64,000 bases of DNA from Nonomuraea sp. NEAU-A123 (GCF_018603905.1 NZ_JAHFZZ010000016.1:1-64000); one strand, 5' to 3'. Numbered from the stretch's first letter, positions 51,927-60,959 are shown. Notes: generated from the sequence alone by a model not told the origin. Program-made: numbers and translations.

Positions 51927-53383
51927 GCGCGCCGCAGGTCCGCGATGTGCCGATCGGGCTGAAAGCCACTGGCACGCGGACGGAGAGCGACTCCCTTGGC
52001 GAGGTGGAGGTGCCGGCCGAGCACTACTGGGGCGCCCAGACCCAGCGGTCGTTGATCCACTTCGACATCGGCGACGACCGCATGCCCAAGGCCGTCTACC
52101 ACGCCTACGGCTACATCAAGAAGGCCGCCGCGATCGTCAACGCCCGCGCCGGCCGGCTGCCCCAGTGGCAGGCTGACGTGATCAGCCGGGTCGCCGACGA
52201 GGTCATCCGTGGCGAGCTGGACAGCGAGTTCCCCCTGTACGTGTGGCAAACCGGCTCGGGCACCCAGTCCAACATGAACGTCAACGAGGTGATCTCCAAC
52301 CGGGCGATCCAGCTCCTCGGCGGGCGGCTGGGCAGCAAGGACCCCATCCACCCGAACGACCACGTGAACATGGGCCAGTCGTCCAACGACACGTTCGTCA
52401 CCGCCATGCATATGGCCGCTGTCGAGGCGATCGATGATCATGTGCTGCCCGCCGCGGCCAGGCTGCGCAAGGCCGCCGAGGCCAAGAGCCGGGAGTGGGC
52501 GCACGAGGTCAAGATCGGGCGTACCCACCTGGAGGACGCGACCCCGCTGACCGTCGGTCAGGAGTGGTCCGGCTACGCCGCTCAACTCAGCGACGCCATC
52601 GAGTATCTTGCGCGTACTCGTACCGGGCTGTACCAGCTGGCCATCGGCGGCACCGCGGTCGGCACCGGGCTGAACGCACCGCCGAGGTTCGGCGAGGAGA
52701 TGGCCCAGCAGATCGCCGAGCTCACCGGGCGGCCCTTCATCAGCGCGCCCAACAAGTTCGCCGCCCAGGCCTCCTGCGACCACCTCGTGCGAGCGTCGGC
52801 GGCGCTGCGCGCGCTGGCCGTGCCGCTGTTCAAGTTCGCCAACGACCTGCGCTGGCTCGGCTCCGGGCCGCGTACCGGGCTGCACGAGTTGATCCTGCCG
52901 TCCAACGAGCCCGGTTCGTCGATCATGCCGGGCAAGGTCAACCCGACCCAGGCCGAGGCCACATTGATGGTCGCCATCCAGGTGATGGGCAATGACACCG
53001 CCGTCTCGATGGCCGGCGCCGAGGGCAACTTCGAGCTGAACGCCTTCCGCCCGGTCATCATCAACAACGTCCTGCACTCGGCGCGGATCCTGGCCGACGT
53101 GATGGACCACTTCCGCAAGTACCTCGTTGAAGGGGCCAAGCTCAACACCGACAGACTGCACCACAACATTGACCACTCGATCATGATGGTGACCGCGCTC
53201 AGCCCCGTCATCGGCTACGACCAAGCCGCCCACATCGCCCACCATGCCCTGGACAAGGGTCTGGCGCTCAAGGACGCCGCACTCCAATGCGGGGTCTCGG
53301 AGGACACCTACGACAGGATCGTCGACCCCGAACGCCTCACCCGACCCGGAGTCCCCAGCCCCGACGGCCACACCCGAGGCTGA
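51923..53383 (+). CDS. fumC: Fumarate hydratase class II
   Basis: In 486 residues this is a complete member of the fumarase/aspartase superfamily. Key motifs are TGSGTQSNMNVNEV near residue 112, MGQSSNDTF near 150, GRTHLEDATP near 198, and the signature loop GSSIMPGKVNPTQ near 330. That Ser/Lys loop holds the catalytic base. The ATG overlaps the malic enzyme stop by four bases. Aspartase is the nearest alternative, but the malic enzyme partner and motif detail favour fumarase. Confidence 0.93.
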   Translation: MSAPQVRDVPIGLKATGTRTESDSLGEVEVPAEHYWGAQTQRSLIHFDIGDDRMPKAVYHAYGYIKKAAAIVNARAGRLPQWQADVISRVADEVIRGELDSEFPLYVWQTGSGTQSNMNVNEVISNRAIQLLGGRLGSKDPIHPNDHVNMGQSSNDTFVTAMHMAAVEAIDDHVLPAAARLRKAAEAKSREWAHEVKIGRTHLEDATPLTVGQEWSGYAAQLSDAIEYLARTRTGLYQLAIGGTAVGTGLNAPPRFGEEMAQQIAELTGRPFISAPNKFAAQASCDHLVRASAALRALAVPLFKFANDLRWLGSGPRTGLHELILPSNEPGSSIMPGKVNPTQAEATLMVAIQVMGNDTAVSMAGAEGNFELNAFRPVIINNVLHSARILADVMDHFRKYLVEGAKLNTDRLHHNIDHSIMMVTALSPVIGYDQAAHIAHHALDKGLALKDAALQCGVSEDTYDRIVDPERLTRPGVPSPDGHTRG

Positions 53384-53446
53384 GCGTGTCGCCCGCCGAA
53401 CACCACGTGCGACCGACACGTTGGGCCCTGGGCGCCGAGAGCTCGT

Positions 53447-54265
53447 TCAGCCTCGTACCGCGGGCCGGGGGTCAGTGGTCGGCGTCTGGCGGGTGGCGGT
53501 CAGGTAGGCGATCGCCGACCCGAAGACCAGCAGGGCGGTCCAGACGTTGAAGCGCAGCCCGAGGATGAGAGGGGCGGGATCTATGCGCAGCCACTCGATC
53601 CAGGCGCGGCCGGCGGTGTAAGCCGCGGCGTACAGGGCGAACAGCCGGCCACGGTTCAGCCGGAAGCGCCGCTCGGCCCAGAGGACGAGGCCGGCCACAC
53701 CCAGGTCCCACAGCGACTCGTAGAGGAAGGTCGGGTGGTAGGTGGCCGTGGATTCCATGCCCGGCGGTCGGTGGGCGGGGTCGATCTCCAGTGCCCAGGG
53801 CAGGGTGGTCGGCCTGCCGTACAACTCCTGGTTGAACCAATTGCCCCAGCGGGCGATCGCCTGCCCGAGGGCGATCCCGGGCGCGACGGCGTCGGCGAAG
53901 TCGCGCAGCGGGATGCCGCGCCGGCGGCAGGCCAGCCACGCGCCCAGCGCGCCGCCGGCGACGGCGCCCCAGATGCTGATCCCGCCCTGCCAGATCGCGA
54001 AGGCGCGCAGGGGGTCCTTGCCGGGGCCGAAGTACTGCTGCCAGTCGGTGGCCACGTGGTAGATCCGCGCACCGATCATGCCGAACGGCACGGCCCAGGC
54101 GGCGATGTCCCCGATCGTGCCACGCTCGCCGCCGCGGGCGGTCCAGCGGCGCTGGGTGACCCAGATGCCGACGGCGATGGCGAGCACCATGAGCAGGGAG
54201 TAGGCGCGGATGGGCAGCGGGCCGAGGTACCAGACGGCTTGGGACGGGCTGGGGATTGCTGTCAC
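53447..54265 (-). CDS. lgt: Prolipoprotein diacylglyceryl transferase Lgt
   Basis: The 272-residue membrane enzyme has seven hydrophobic segments. The Lgt signature is GQAIARWGNWFNQELYGRPT near residue 140, with the conserved Arg and Asn/Glu, plus IGARIYHV near 62 and HPTFLYE near 178. It transfers diacylglycerol to the lipobox Cys of prelipoproteins, such as the two solute-binding lipoproteins encoded in this window. It starts at GTG 54265 and is convergent with fumC. Actinomycetes often carry more than one lgt. Confidence 0.95.
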   Translation of the reverse strand: MTAIPSPSQAVWYLGPLPIRAYSLLMVLAIAVGIWVTQRRWTARGGERGTIGDIAAWAVPFGMIGARIYHVATDWQQYFGPGKDPLRAFAIWQGGISIWGAVAGGALGAWLACRRRGIPLRDFADAVAPGIALGQAIARWGNWFNQELYGRPTTLPWALEIDPAHRPPGMESTATYHPTFLYESLWDLGVAGLVLWAERRFRLNRGRLFALYAAAYTAGRAWIEWLRIDPAPLILGLRFNVWTALLVFGSAIAYLTATRQTPTTDPRPAVRG

Positions 54266-54377
54266 GCCGTCGAGTCTGGCTCCGGTGCGGCTGCGCGCAC
54301 ATCGAGCGGGACACCGATCGCCGGGTCAGTCGACTGGTTGATGCCAGACCGGCGGGTGGCTGATTATCGTCGGTGCT

Positions 54378-55505
54378 GTGGAGTCCTGGGAGCGGTCACG
54401 GCACCGGTGGCAGCACGCTTTCTTCGCCTCGTGGCTGGTGCTGACCTCGGCCGGGCCGCTGATGGAGGTGGGTCAGGTCCTGCCGGTGGCGCTCGTGGCC
54501 GGGCTGGCCGCCTGGTATGCGGTGTGGTTCGTGCTGCGCACGCCTCCCGCGGGTGAGGTGCCCCTGCCGTACGTGGTCGGCGGTGGGTTGCTCTGGCTGG
54601 GGCTGTTAGCGATCGACTCGTCTTTCCTGGTGGTCTGCCTGAGCGTGCTCGTGCCGTACTGCATGGACGCCCTGCGCGTCGGGCTGGTCGCGGTGCTGTC
54701 GTGCGCCGGGGCCTGGTTGTGGCACAGCTACCATGAGGGCGGGTCGATCACCTGGACCGAGATCGCCATCACCGCGCTGATCGCGATCAGCGCGGCCGCC
54801 TCGGTCGGGTACTTCTATTCGGTGGCCCGGCAGAGCGCCGAGCGCAAGGAGCTGATCGACCAGTTGCAGGCCGCCCAGGAGGCGCGGGCGGCGGCCGAAC
54901 GGCAGGCGGGCGTGGCCGCCGAGCGGCAGCGGCTGGCTCGCGACATCCATGACAGCTTGACCCAGGGGTTCGCCAGCGTGGTGATGCTGTTGGAGGCGGC
55001 GCAGGAGCGGTTGCCGGACGACCGGCACCTGACCCAGGCGTTACGGGCGGCCAGGGAGAACCTCGCGGAGAGCCGCCGCGTGGTGTGGGCGCTGCGGCCC
55101 GGCGAGCTCGACGACGGCGGCCTGCCGGAGGCGCTGCGGCGGTTGTCGAGCCGGCTGTCCGACGAGACCGGCATCGACGCGCACACCGTGATCACCGGGG
55201 CACTGCGGCCCCTGGACGCGCACATCCAGGCCGAACTGCTGCGAGTGGCGCAGGAGGCGGTCGCCAACGCCCGCCGCCACGCCCATGCCGAGCAGGTCAC
55301 CATGACCCTGTCGTACATGGAGGACCTGGTCGTGCTGGATGTCCACGACGACGGCGACGGCTTCGATCCCGAGCGGGCCGCCGCCGGCCACGGCCTGCTG
55401 ATCATGCTTGAGCGGATGGAGCAGCTCGGCGGCACGCTCCTCGTGGAAAGCGCGTCCGGGGAGGGCACCACGGTCGTGGCCAGCCTCCCGGCGGTGGCGC
55501 GATGA
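54378..55505 (+). CDS. Sensor histidine kinase (NarL/DesK type)
   Basis: The 375-residue kinase starts at GTG 54378 and has about five membrane helices in residues 15-150. A coiled coil follows (AERKELIDQLQAAQEARAAA). The HisKA_3 motif LARDIHDSLTQGFASVVML lies near 195, and the ATPase domain has VAQEAVANARRHAHA and GHGLLIMLERMEQLGG. Its stop overlaps the response regulator start by four bases. It has no soluble sensor domain. Upstream of three wall-hydrolase genes, it could respond to envelope state, but this is only positional. Confidence 0.92.
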   Translation: MESWERSRHRWQHAFFASWLVLTSAGPLMEVGQVLPVALVAGLAAWYAVWFVLRTPPAGEVPLPYVVGGGLLWLGLLAIDSSFLVVCLSVLVPYCMDALRVGLVAVLSCAGAWLWHSYHEGGSITWTEIAITALIAISAAASVGYFYSVARQSAERKELIDQLQAAQEARAAAERQAGVAAERQRLARDIHDSLTQGFASVVMLLEAAQERLPDDRHLTQALRAARENLAESRRVVWALRPGELDDGGLPEALRRLSSRLSDETGIDAHTVITGALRPLDAHIQAELLRVAQEAVANARRHAHAEQVTMTLSYMEDLVVLDVHDDGDGFDPERAAAGHGLLIMLERMEQLGGTLLVESASGEGTTVVASLPAVAR

Positions 55506-56146
55506 CCGCGCGGGTCACGATCCGGGTCCTGATCGCCGACGACCACCCGGTGGTCCGTGACGGCATCCGGGCGATGCTCGGCACCCAGGACGATCTGGAG
55601 GTGGTCGGCGAGGCGGTCTCAGGCTCGGACGCGGTACGGCTGGCGCGTGAACTGCGGCCGGATGTCACGCTGATGGACCTGCAGATGCCCGAGCTCCACG
55701 GCGCGACGGCGATCAGCCGGATCCGCGAGCACGACCCCGGCGCCAGGGTGATCGTGCTGACCACCTATGACACCGACAGCGACATCTCCCGTGCCATCGA
55801 CGCCGGAGCCATCGGCTACCTGCTCAAGGACACCCGTCGTGAGCAGCTGTTCGACGCCATCAGGGCGGCGGCCCGAGGAGAGAGCGCCCTGTCGCCGGCG
55901 ATCGCGACCCGGGTGTTGTCGTGGGCGCGCGCCGACGCGCCCGGCGCCCTCAGCGGCCGGGAGATCGAGGTCCTGGGCGCGGTCGCCCAGGGGATGAGCA
56001 ACAAGGCCATTGCCGCCCATCTGTGCATCAGCGAGGCCACGGTCAAGACCCACCTGCTGCACATCTTCGCCAAGCTCGACGTCGACGACCGCACCGCCGC
56101 CGTGACCGTGGCGGCCACGCGGGGGATCATCCGCCTTGGCGGCTAG
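55502..56146 (+). CDS. LuxR/NarL-family response regulator
   Basis: This 214-residue regulator has a receiver domain with the acidic DDHP, the phospho-accepting Asp in LMDLQMP near residue 58, the Thr in VLTTYD, and the Lys in LLKDTRR. A LuxR HTH follows (LSGREIEVLGAVAQGMSNKAIAAHLCISEATVKTHL). It is coupled to the upstream kinase by an ATGA overlap. The next genes on the same strand are the three secreted wall enzymes, which are possible targets. Confidence 0.94.
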   Translation: MTARVTIRVLIADDHPVVRDGIRAMLGTQDDLEVVGEAVSGSDAVRLARELRPDVTLMDLQMPELHGATAISRIREHDPGARVIVLTTYDTDSDISRAIDAGAIGYLLKDTRREQLFDAIRAAARGESALSPAIATRVLSWARADAPGALSGREIEVLGAVAQGMSNKAIAAHLCISEATVKTHLLHIFAKLDVDDRTAAVTVAATRGIIRLGG

Positions 56147-56265
56147 GACAAATCTTCTGTGCTCGCTGGGTTGTACGGCGCCATGAGCTGACCGGCCGGC
56201 GCCCGCGCGAAGCCGGCCGTCGAACGCCCGTCACCGCAGCTAGATCACCTGTCAAATGCGCGTAC

Positions 56266-56294
56266 GCCTGTCCGAGGGAGCCCGTCGGACAGGC
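56266..56294. terminator. Hairpin with 10-bp perfect stem
   Basis: GCCTGTCCGA (56266-56275) pairs with TCGGACAGGC (56285-56294) across a nine-base loop, 120 bases after the response regulator. It has no T-run, as is common for actinobacterial terminators. It could instead be a regulatory structure in the leader of the wall-hydrolase genes. Confidence 0.5.
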
Positions 56295-56389
56295 TGACAA
56301 CACCGATCTTCTTGCGGACATGTGAGCAAACCGAAACCTTGGATTCCGCCGCACAGGAATCGCCTCCAGCCCCTGAACCAGGAGTATCG

Positions 56390-57235
56390 ATGAAGTTGCC
56401 CGCATACGCCGCTGCCCTCATGCCGGCCGTCCTGTTCGCTTCGCTGATTGGAGCGTACGGGGCGTCGGCGGCACAGGCGGCCGACGCTGGGGCCCTTCCG
56501 AGCGTGAATATGGAAGCCACCCTCAAGGCGGCCCAGATCGACCCGCGGCGGCCCGACAGCACCCTGACCCCGGGCGCCAAGGCCAGCGTGCTCCTGGTTG
56601 AGCAGGCGCTGCGTGACCGGCAACTCCTCGACGCGAAGTGGGTCGACGGGTACTTCGGCAGCACAACGGTCACCGCCTTCGCCAAGTATCAGAAGTCTCT
56701 CGGCCTCACTGGTCTCGACGCCAACGGCCTGCCGGGCAAAACGTCGCTCACCAAGCTCGGAACCGGCCGCTTCAAGGTCACCAACGTCATCGACTCGGGC
56801 GCCCGGGTGTCCACCGGCGGTTTCGTCATCAACACCCGCACTCGAAGCATGCTGGCCGAGGCGAAGCGGCTGCTCGGCCGCAACCTCAAGCTGGATCAGG
56901 GTTCGTACAACCCCGGCGGCGACCCCACGTCCGCCGGCACCCACGACGGCGGCGGCGTCGTCGACATCTCGGTCGAGGGGATGAGTTCCGCCACCCGGAC
57001 CTCGGTCGTTCGCACGTTGCGCCTTGTCGGCTTCGCGGCATGGGTGCGTAACCCCCAGCAAGACGACTGGCCGTGGCACATCCACGCCGCTGCCATCAGC
57101 GACCCCGCCCTCGCCGGCCAGGCCCAGCACCAGATCGGTGACTACTACCTCGGCCTGAACGGGCTCGCCGGCCGTGGCCCGGACGACGGCCCGAAGGTGA
57201 CCATCCGCACCTGGGAGGAGTACCAGCGTCGCTGA
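56390..57235 (+). CDS. Secreted peptidoglycan-binding protein with M15-like peptidase domain
   Basis: ATG 56390 has AGGAG five bases upstream. It gives a signal peptide (YAAALMPAVLFASLIGAYGASAAQA) in a 281-residue protein. Residues about 60-125 hold a peptidoglycan-binding domain 1 (VDGYFGSTTVTAFAKYQKSLGL). Residues about 140-255 resemble an M15-type zinc peptidase, with SAGTHDGGGVVDIS and WPWHIHAA as the expected metal ligands. Such enzymes cleave stem peptides of the cell wall. It is the first of three consecutive wall-enzyme genes. Confidence 0.82.
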   Translation: MKLPAYAAALMPAVLFASLIGAYGASAAQAADAGALPSVNMEATLKAAQIDPRRPDSTLTPGAKASVLLVEQALRDRQLLDAKWVDGYFGSTTVTAFAKYQKSLGLTGLDANGLPGKTSLTKLGTGRFKVTNVIDSGARVSTGGFVINTRTRSMLAEAKRLLGRNLKLDQGSYNPGGDPTSAGTHDGGGVVDISVEGMSSATRTSVVRTLRLVGFAAWVRNPQQDDWPWHIHAAAISDPALAGQAQHQIGDYYLGLNGLAGRGPDDGPKVTIRTWEEYQRR

Positions 57236-57290
57236 CTCCACCCAAACCCAGGCTCCGCTGACCATCCGAAACGCACAGAAGGAGAACAGC

Positions 57291-58181
57291 ATGACAACTC
57301 TCACCAGGATCCTCGCCGCGACGACCGCCGCGATGGCGCTCGGCGGAACCGTACTCGCCACCGCAGCACCCGCCTCGGCCGCGAGCCGCGACGGCGTCTG
57401 CGACACCGGCGAGTTCTGCTACTACTTCAACAGCAACAACCAAGGATCGGTCTCCGACTTCACCGGATCGATCAGCGACTACGACACCGCACAGCCCACC
57501 TGCTACGACTTCAAGGGAGCCGGCGAAGGCAAGGGCAAATGCATCAAGAACGCCGCCGCCTCCGTCTGGAACCGCAGTAGCAAGCCCGTCCGCGTCTACT
57601 TCAACACCGGCTACACCGGCACCTACCAGGACTTCGCCGCAGGCGCCAAAGGCAACCTGAACGCCACCCTCAAGAACCAGAACGCCTCGCACCAGTTCAG
57701 CCCGTCATCATCGACGCGCACCAACATGTCGTTCGCGCTGTACGGGGCCAGCGGCGGCATCACCTGCGGCTTCGACGGTTACACCACCACCTCCGGCCGG
57801 CACGAAGGCATCGACATCGCCCGCGCCGTGGGCTCGAATGTTCGCTCCCTGGTGACGGGCCAGGTCATCAACGTCGCACGCGGCGCCACCGGCAGGGCGG
57901 GACTTTCCACGATCGCCATCTACATCGCCTCGGTGAACAAGACGGTGATCTACCTGCACTCCGCTCCGCTGTCCTCCTTGCGCGTGGGCCAGCAGGTCAC
58001 CCGCGGCCAGGTCGTCGCCACCGAGTCGTGGCATGGGGTGTCGACCAAGGCATCCGCGCACACCCACGTCGAGATGCGCCCCGGACGGGTCACGCTCGCG
58101 GCCAAGAGCGTCGGCGACCCGAACCTGCAGAACCCGAACCCGACCTCGTTCTGGAACTCCCAGGGCTACAACGTCCGATAA
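57291..58181 (+). CDS. Secreted I36-type domain fused to M23 (LytM) peptidase
   Basis: The 296-residue protein has a signal peptide ending PASAASRDGVC and an I36-type (peptidase inhibitor family) domain at about residues 30-140 (CDTGEFCYYFNSNNQGS, VYFNTGYTGTYQDFA). An M23 endopeptidase domain follows (about 150-290) with the zinc motifs RHEGIDIA and HTHVEMR. AAGGAG lies six bases before the ATG. M23 enzymes cut wall cross-bridges. The first 140 residues are almost the same as in the next gene, so the I36 domain here is more likely a binding or targeting module than an inhibitor. Confidence 0.9.
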   Translation: MTTLTRILAATTAAMALGGTVLATAAPASAASRDGVCDTGEFCYYFNSNNQGSVSDFTGSISDYDTAQPTCYDFKGAGEGKGKCIKNAAASVWNRSSKPVRVYFNTGYTGTYQDFAAGAKGNLNATLKNQNASHQFSPSSSTRTNMSFALYGASGGITCGFDGYTTTSGRHEGIDIARAVGSNVRSLVTGQVINVARGATGRAGLSTIAIYIASVNKTVIYLHSAPLSSLRVGQQVTRGQVVATESWHGVSTKASAHTHVEMRPGRVTLAAKSVGDPNLQNPNPTSFWNSQGYNVR

Positions 58182-58216
58182 CGAACCCTGACCGCTGACA
58201 AAAGAGGAAGACACCT

Positions 58217-59158
58217 GTGCCTTCACGAACTGTACGGCTGCTCTCGGGGCTCACCGCGACGATGGCGCTCGGCGGAACCATGCTGGCCACCGCGACGCCC
58301 GCCTCGGCGGCCAGCCGCGACGGCGTCTGCGACTCCGGCGAGTTCTGCTACTACTTCAACAGCAACAACCAGGGATCGGTCTCCGACTTCACCACATCGA
58401 TCCCCGACTACTCCACTACGCAGCCCAGCTGCTACGACTTCAAGGGCCCCGGCGCGGGCAAGGGCAAGTGCATCAAGAACGCCGCCGCCTCCGTCTGGAA
58501 CCGCAGCAGCAAGAAGGTCCGCGTCTACTTCAACACCGGCCTCACCGGCACGTACCAGGACTTCGCTCCAGGTGCCAAGGCCAACCTCAACTCCACTCTC
58601 AAGAACCAGAACGCCTCGCACGAGTTCCTGGGTAGCTCCCTACCGCCGACCCAATGCAAGACCGACGGCACGGACAGCAAGCTGCCCACGACGATCCTCG
58701 TGTACCGCGAGTCCCTCAAGCGCGTGGAGCGGGTGGACTTCAAGACCTACGTCAAGAACGTCCTGCCCAACGAGTGGGTGACGACCTGGCCGAGCGAGTC
58801 CCTCAAGGCCGGGGCGATGGCCGTGAAGAACTTCGGCTGGTACTGGGCGCTGCACTCAGCCAGCAAGACGCCCAGCGGCCAGTGCTTCGACGTCTACGAC
58901 CACACGTCGAGCCAGGTGTACAAGCCCGGCTCCGCGAAGGCGGTGACGAACGCCGCGGTGGACGCCACATGGGGCACCCGGCTGACTCGCAATGGGAAGA
59001 TCTTCCGCGCCCAATACTGCTCCACGACGACGGCGTGCGGCAATTGGGTCAACGGGGACTGGATGTCGCAGTACGGCTCCCGCGATAAGGCCAATGCGGG
59101 CTGGAGTTACTCCAGAATCCTCAAGAACTACTACACGGGGATCGTAATCGGCTCCTGA
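58217..59158 (+). CDS. Secreted I36-type domain fused to SpoIID/LytB domain
   Basis: The 313-residue protein starts at GTG 58217 with AGAGGAAG upstream. The signal peptide and I36-type domain (to about residue 140) are nearly identical to the preceding protein. Residues 150-310 form a SpoIID/LytB domain, with LKRVERVDFKTYVKNVLPNEW, the family Glu, and ESLKAGAMAVKNFGWYW. SpoIID-type proteins are lytic transglycosylases acting on denuded glycan strands. Followed by a strong hairpin, it ends the trio. Confidence 0.9.
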   Translation: MPSRTVRLLSGLTATMALGGTMLATATPASAASRDGVCDSGEFCYYFNSNNQGSVSDFTTSIPDYSTTQPSCYDFKGPGAGKGKCIKNAAASVWNRSSKKVRVYFNTGLTGTYQDFAPGAKANLNSTLKNQNASHEFLGSSLPPTQCKTDGTDSKLPTTILVYRESLKRVERVDFKTYVKNVLPNEWVTTWPSESLKAGAMAVKNFGWYWALHSASKTPSGQCFDVYDHTSSQVYKPGSAKAVTNAAVDATWGTRLTRNGKIFRAQYCSTTTACGNWVNGDWMSQYGSRDKANAGWSYSRILKNYYTGIVIGS

Positions 59159-59165
59159 CCCCCCT

Positions 59166-59210
59166 AACTCTGGTTCCCCGCCGTGTCATGCGCGGCGGGG
59201 ATTCAGAGTT
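59166..59210. terminator. Strong bidirectional terminator hairpin
   Basis: CCCCGCCG (59176-59183) pairs with CGGCGGGG (59193-59200). An outer stem AACTCTG (59166-59172) pairs with CAGAGTT (59204-59210). It lies just after the SpoIID gene stop and includes the stop of the convergent HTH gene, so it can end both transcripts. Confidence 0.85.
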
Positions 59211-60240
59211 CCTCGACGATGATCTGGAAGTTGATCGGCCGGCTTCCGGGGAAGACGACCGTTCCCGAAGCGTCCACCATCTTGAATCGCACGTAGCACA
59301 AGCCCGGCTTCCTCGGCGTGGTGATGTCAGTCCGAATGTCGACCATCTCGCCGGGTTGCGTGTCGTTGATGGGCACGTCGGAAATGGTCTGGCATTGATC
59401 GGCTCGCTGCGTGACGTCGAGGCGCCGCAGCGAATATCCCTTCCACGGCACGGTCCCGGCGTTCTTGAGCCGCCATACCTTGGTCATGGTCTTGCCGGCG
59501 CCGACGCGCGTGCAGTCGGGCAGCGTGACGTCCGCGATGAACACGGCCGCATCGCCCTCGTGCAACGGCAGCGCCGGAGGCGGGTTGGTCGAACGCACCG
59601 GGCAACCAGCGGGGGACAGCGCGGCAATGGATGGGCTACCGGTCGGGTTCAGGCTGTGTCCGTCGGGCGTGGAGTCGCGATTGACGACGGTCACTAGGAG
59701 AACCACGGCCCCGATGGTGACGGCCGCTGTTGCGAACGCGGCCGGGCGGATAAACCGCAATCGCCCTCTGCTCCCCCGCGCAGGGACACCGCCCGCGATC
59801 TCGTCGGGCGACAGCCCGGGCACGGATGCCGAGGTCTCGTCGGCCGACCGGAGCGCTTGTGACCCGATGGCGAGGTGCACGGTACGAAGTTCCACGGCGC
59901 CTGTGGCGGAGGCTGCGAGTCCATCAGACGTACGGTCCACCGAGGTGTCCACGCGGATGGAGGAATCCCCGGCGCTCGCCGATCTGACCGCCAGGTTCGC
60001 TCTCTCCCAGCGTTCGCGGTACGCGGCCGGGTCCGCGTTACACGCCTTAACGAACTCGACAGTGGTCTCCCAACTCGGGAGCCGGTTACCCTTCGTGGCT
60101 TCGTGCAACGTCGTGTGAGAAATCGCCCCTGAACGGCCGGACATCTCACGGAAAGGTGGGTTGCCGACTACGTTACGCAATTCCCGCAGAGTCGCCGCAA
60201 AGTCCTCGATTGTCTCTGCACGTGCACGCCTGTCGTCCAC
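59203..60240 (-). CDS. HTH membrane protein with extracellular NBR1-Ig-like domain
   Basis: GTG 60240 is chosen because TACCTT lies six bases upstream and the family begins there. The 345 residues comprise an N-terminal XRE-like HTH (about 5-80, FAATLRELRNVV, ISHTTLHEATKG, LPSWETTVEFVKAC) and a linker. One membrane helix lies near 180-200 (FATAAVTIGAVVLLVTVV). An NBR1-type Ig domain follows at about 240-345 (TMTKVWRLKNAGTVPWKGY, PGEMVDIRTDI). This layout could pass an envelope signal to DNA. The adjacent wall enzymes across the terminator hint at an envelope role. Confidence 0.85.
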   Translation of the reverse strand: MDDRRARAETIEDFAATLRELRNVVGNPPFREMSGRSGAISHTTLHEATKGNRLPSWETTVEFVKACNADPAAYRERWERANLAVRSASAGDSSIRVDTSVDRTSDGLAASATGAVELRTVHLAIGSQALRSADETSASVPGLSPDEIAGGVPARGSRGRLRFIRPAAFATAAVTIGAVVLLVTVVNRDSTPDGHSLNPTGSPSIAALSPAGCPVRSTNPPPALPLHEGDAAVFIADVTLPDCTRVGAGKTMTKVWRLKNAGTVPWKGYSLRRLDVTQRADQCQTISDVPINDTQPGEMVDIRTDITTPRKPGLCYVRFKMVDASGTVVFPGSRPINFQIIVEEL

Positions 60241-60359
60241 CGTGTGAAGGTAACAGCACCCACGGTCTTCACTCAACTCAAACCGGTATCTGCGCGAAGC
60301 CAGGCGAGATGCGACCCGTCCCGGACTCACTCCGTTTGGATGCGCGCGAGCACCTGATA

Positions 60360-60372
60360 CGGCATAATGCCG
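60360..60372. repeat. Inverted repeat CGGCAT-A-ATGCCG in the HTH/NUDIX spacer
   Basis: A perfect 13-base inverted repeat lies upstream of the HTH/NBR1 gene, within a 257-base spacer that holds no gene I can support. It may be an operator of that HTH protein. Confidence 0.35.
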
Positions 60373-60497
60373 GGCGGCATTCTTGTACATTTCATATGCG
60401 GGCAACACATGACAATAGGACACGATTCGATAGTGGGCGGCATTTAGCACTGCGACTTTTCATCCTTGTCGAACGTGCCCAGCTCGGCGCATGAAGG

Positions 60498-60959
60498 TCA
60501 ACCGCGAAGTAGCTCCGTGAGCGGCCCGTGCACGTCAACGGGGTACAGGTTCAGCTGCTCGAACTCGGCGACCGTCGCCCACCGGAGTTCAAAGCTGTTG
60601 TCCGGCCCGTCCTCCGTAGCCTCCTGGCCGGAGAGTGACGGGACGCCGTCGACGTCACGCATGAGGAAGTAGAAGGCCGGGCGGCCATTGTGTGAGCCGG
60701 TGAAGAGCAGCCGGTCGATCGTCGCGGTGAGAGTCGTCTCCTCACAGAGTTCACGAACTGCCGCGTTCTCTGGCGACTCGCCATCCTCCACGTGGCCTCC
60801 GGGAAGAACCGCGTAGTGGTGCCCGGGACACGCCGTCCCCCGCCAGCCCGCGGCATCACACATGACGCAGGTGACGCCGGGGCTGAGCCGGAGGAACCGC
60901 TTGATGACCAGGACTCGGATGCCGTCGACGACCACGGCGACCGCTCGGGGGATCGGCAT
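60498..60959 (-). CDS. NUDIX hydrolase
   Basis: The 153-residue protein has the Nudix box GGHVEDGESPENAAVRELCEET near residue 70. The final Gly of the consensus is Thr, and the metal-binding REXXEE part is intact as RELCEE. An inserted Cys pair (CVMCDAAGWRGTACPGH) precedes the box. ATG 60959 is preferred over ATG 60971 because TATGAT (60967-60972) overlaps the earlier ATG and sits seven bases before the later one. It hydrolyses a nucleoside diphosphate derivative; which one cannot be told. Confidence 0.9.
   Translation of the reverse strand: MPIPRAVAVVVDGIRVLVIKRFLRLSPGVTCVMCDAAGWRGTACPGHHYAVLPGGHVEDGESPENAAVRELCEETTLTATIDRLLFTGSHNGRPAFYFLMRDVDGVPSLSGQEATEDGPDNSFELRWATVAEFEQLNLYPVDVHGPLTELLRG

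Noticed and set aside
56147..56389. A c-di-AMP (ydaO-type) riboswitch in the leader of the wall-hydrolase genes, as known for other actinobacterial wall enzymes.
   Set aside because: I could not find the conserved ydaO sequence blocks. Only a simple 10-bp hairpin is present.
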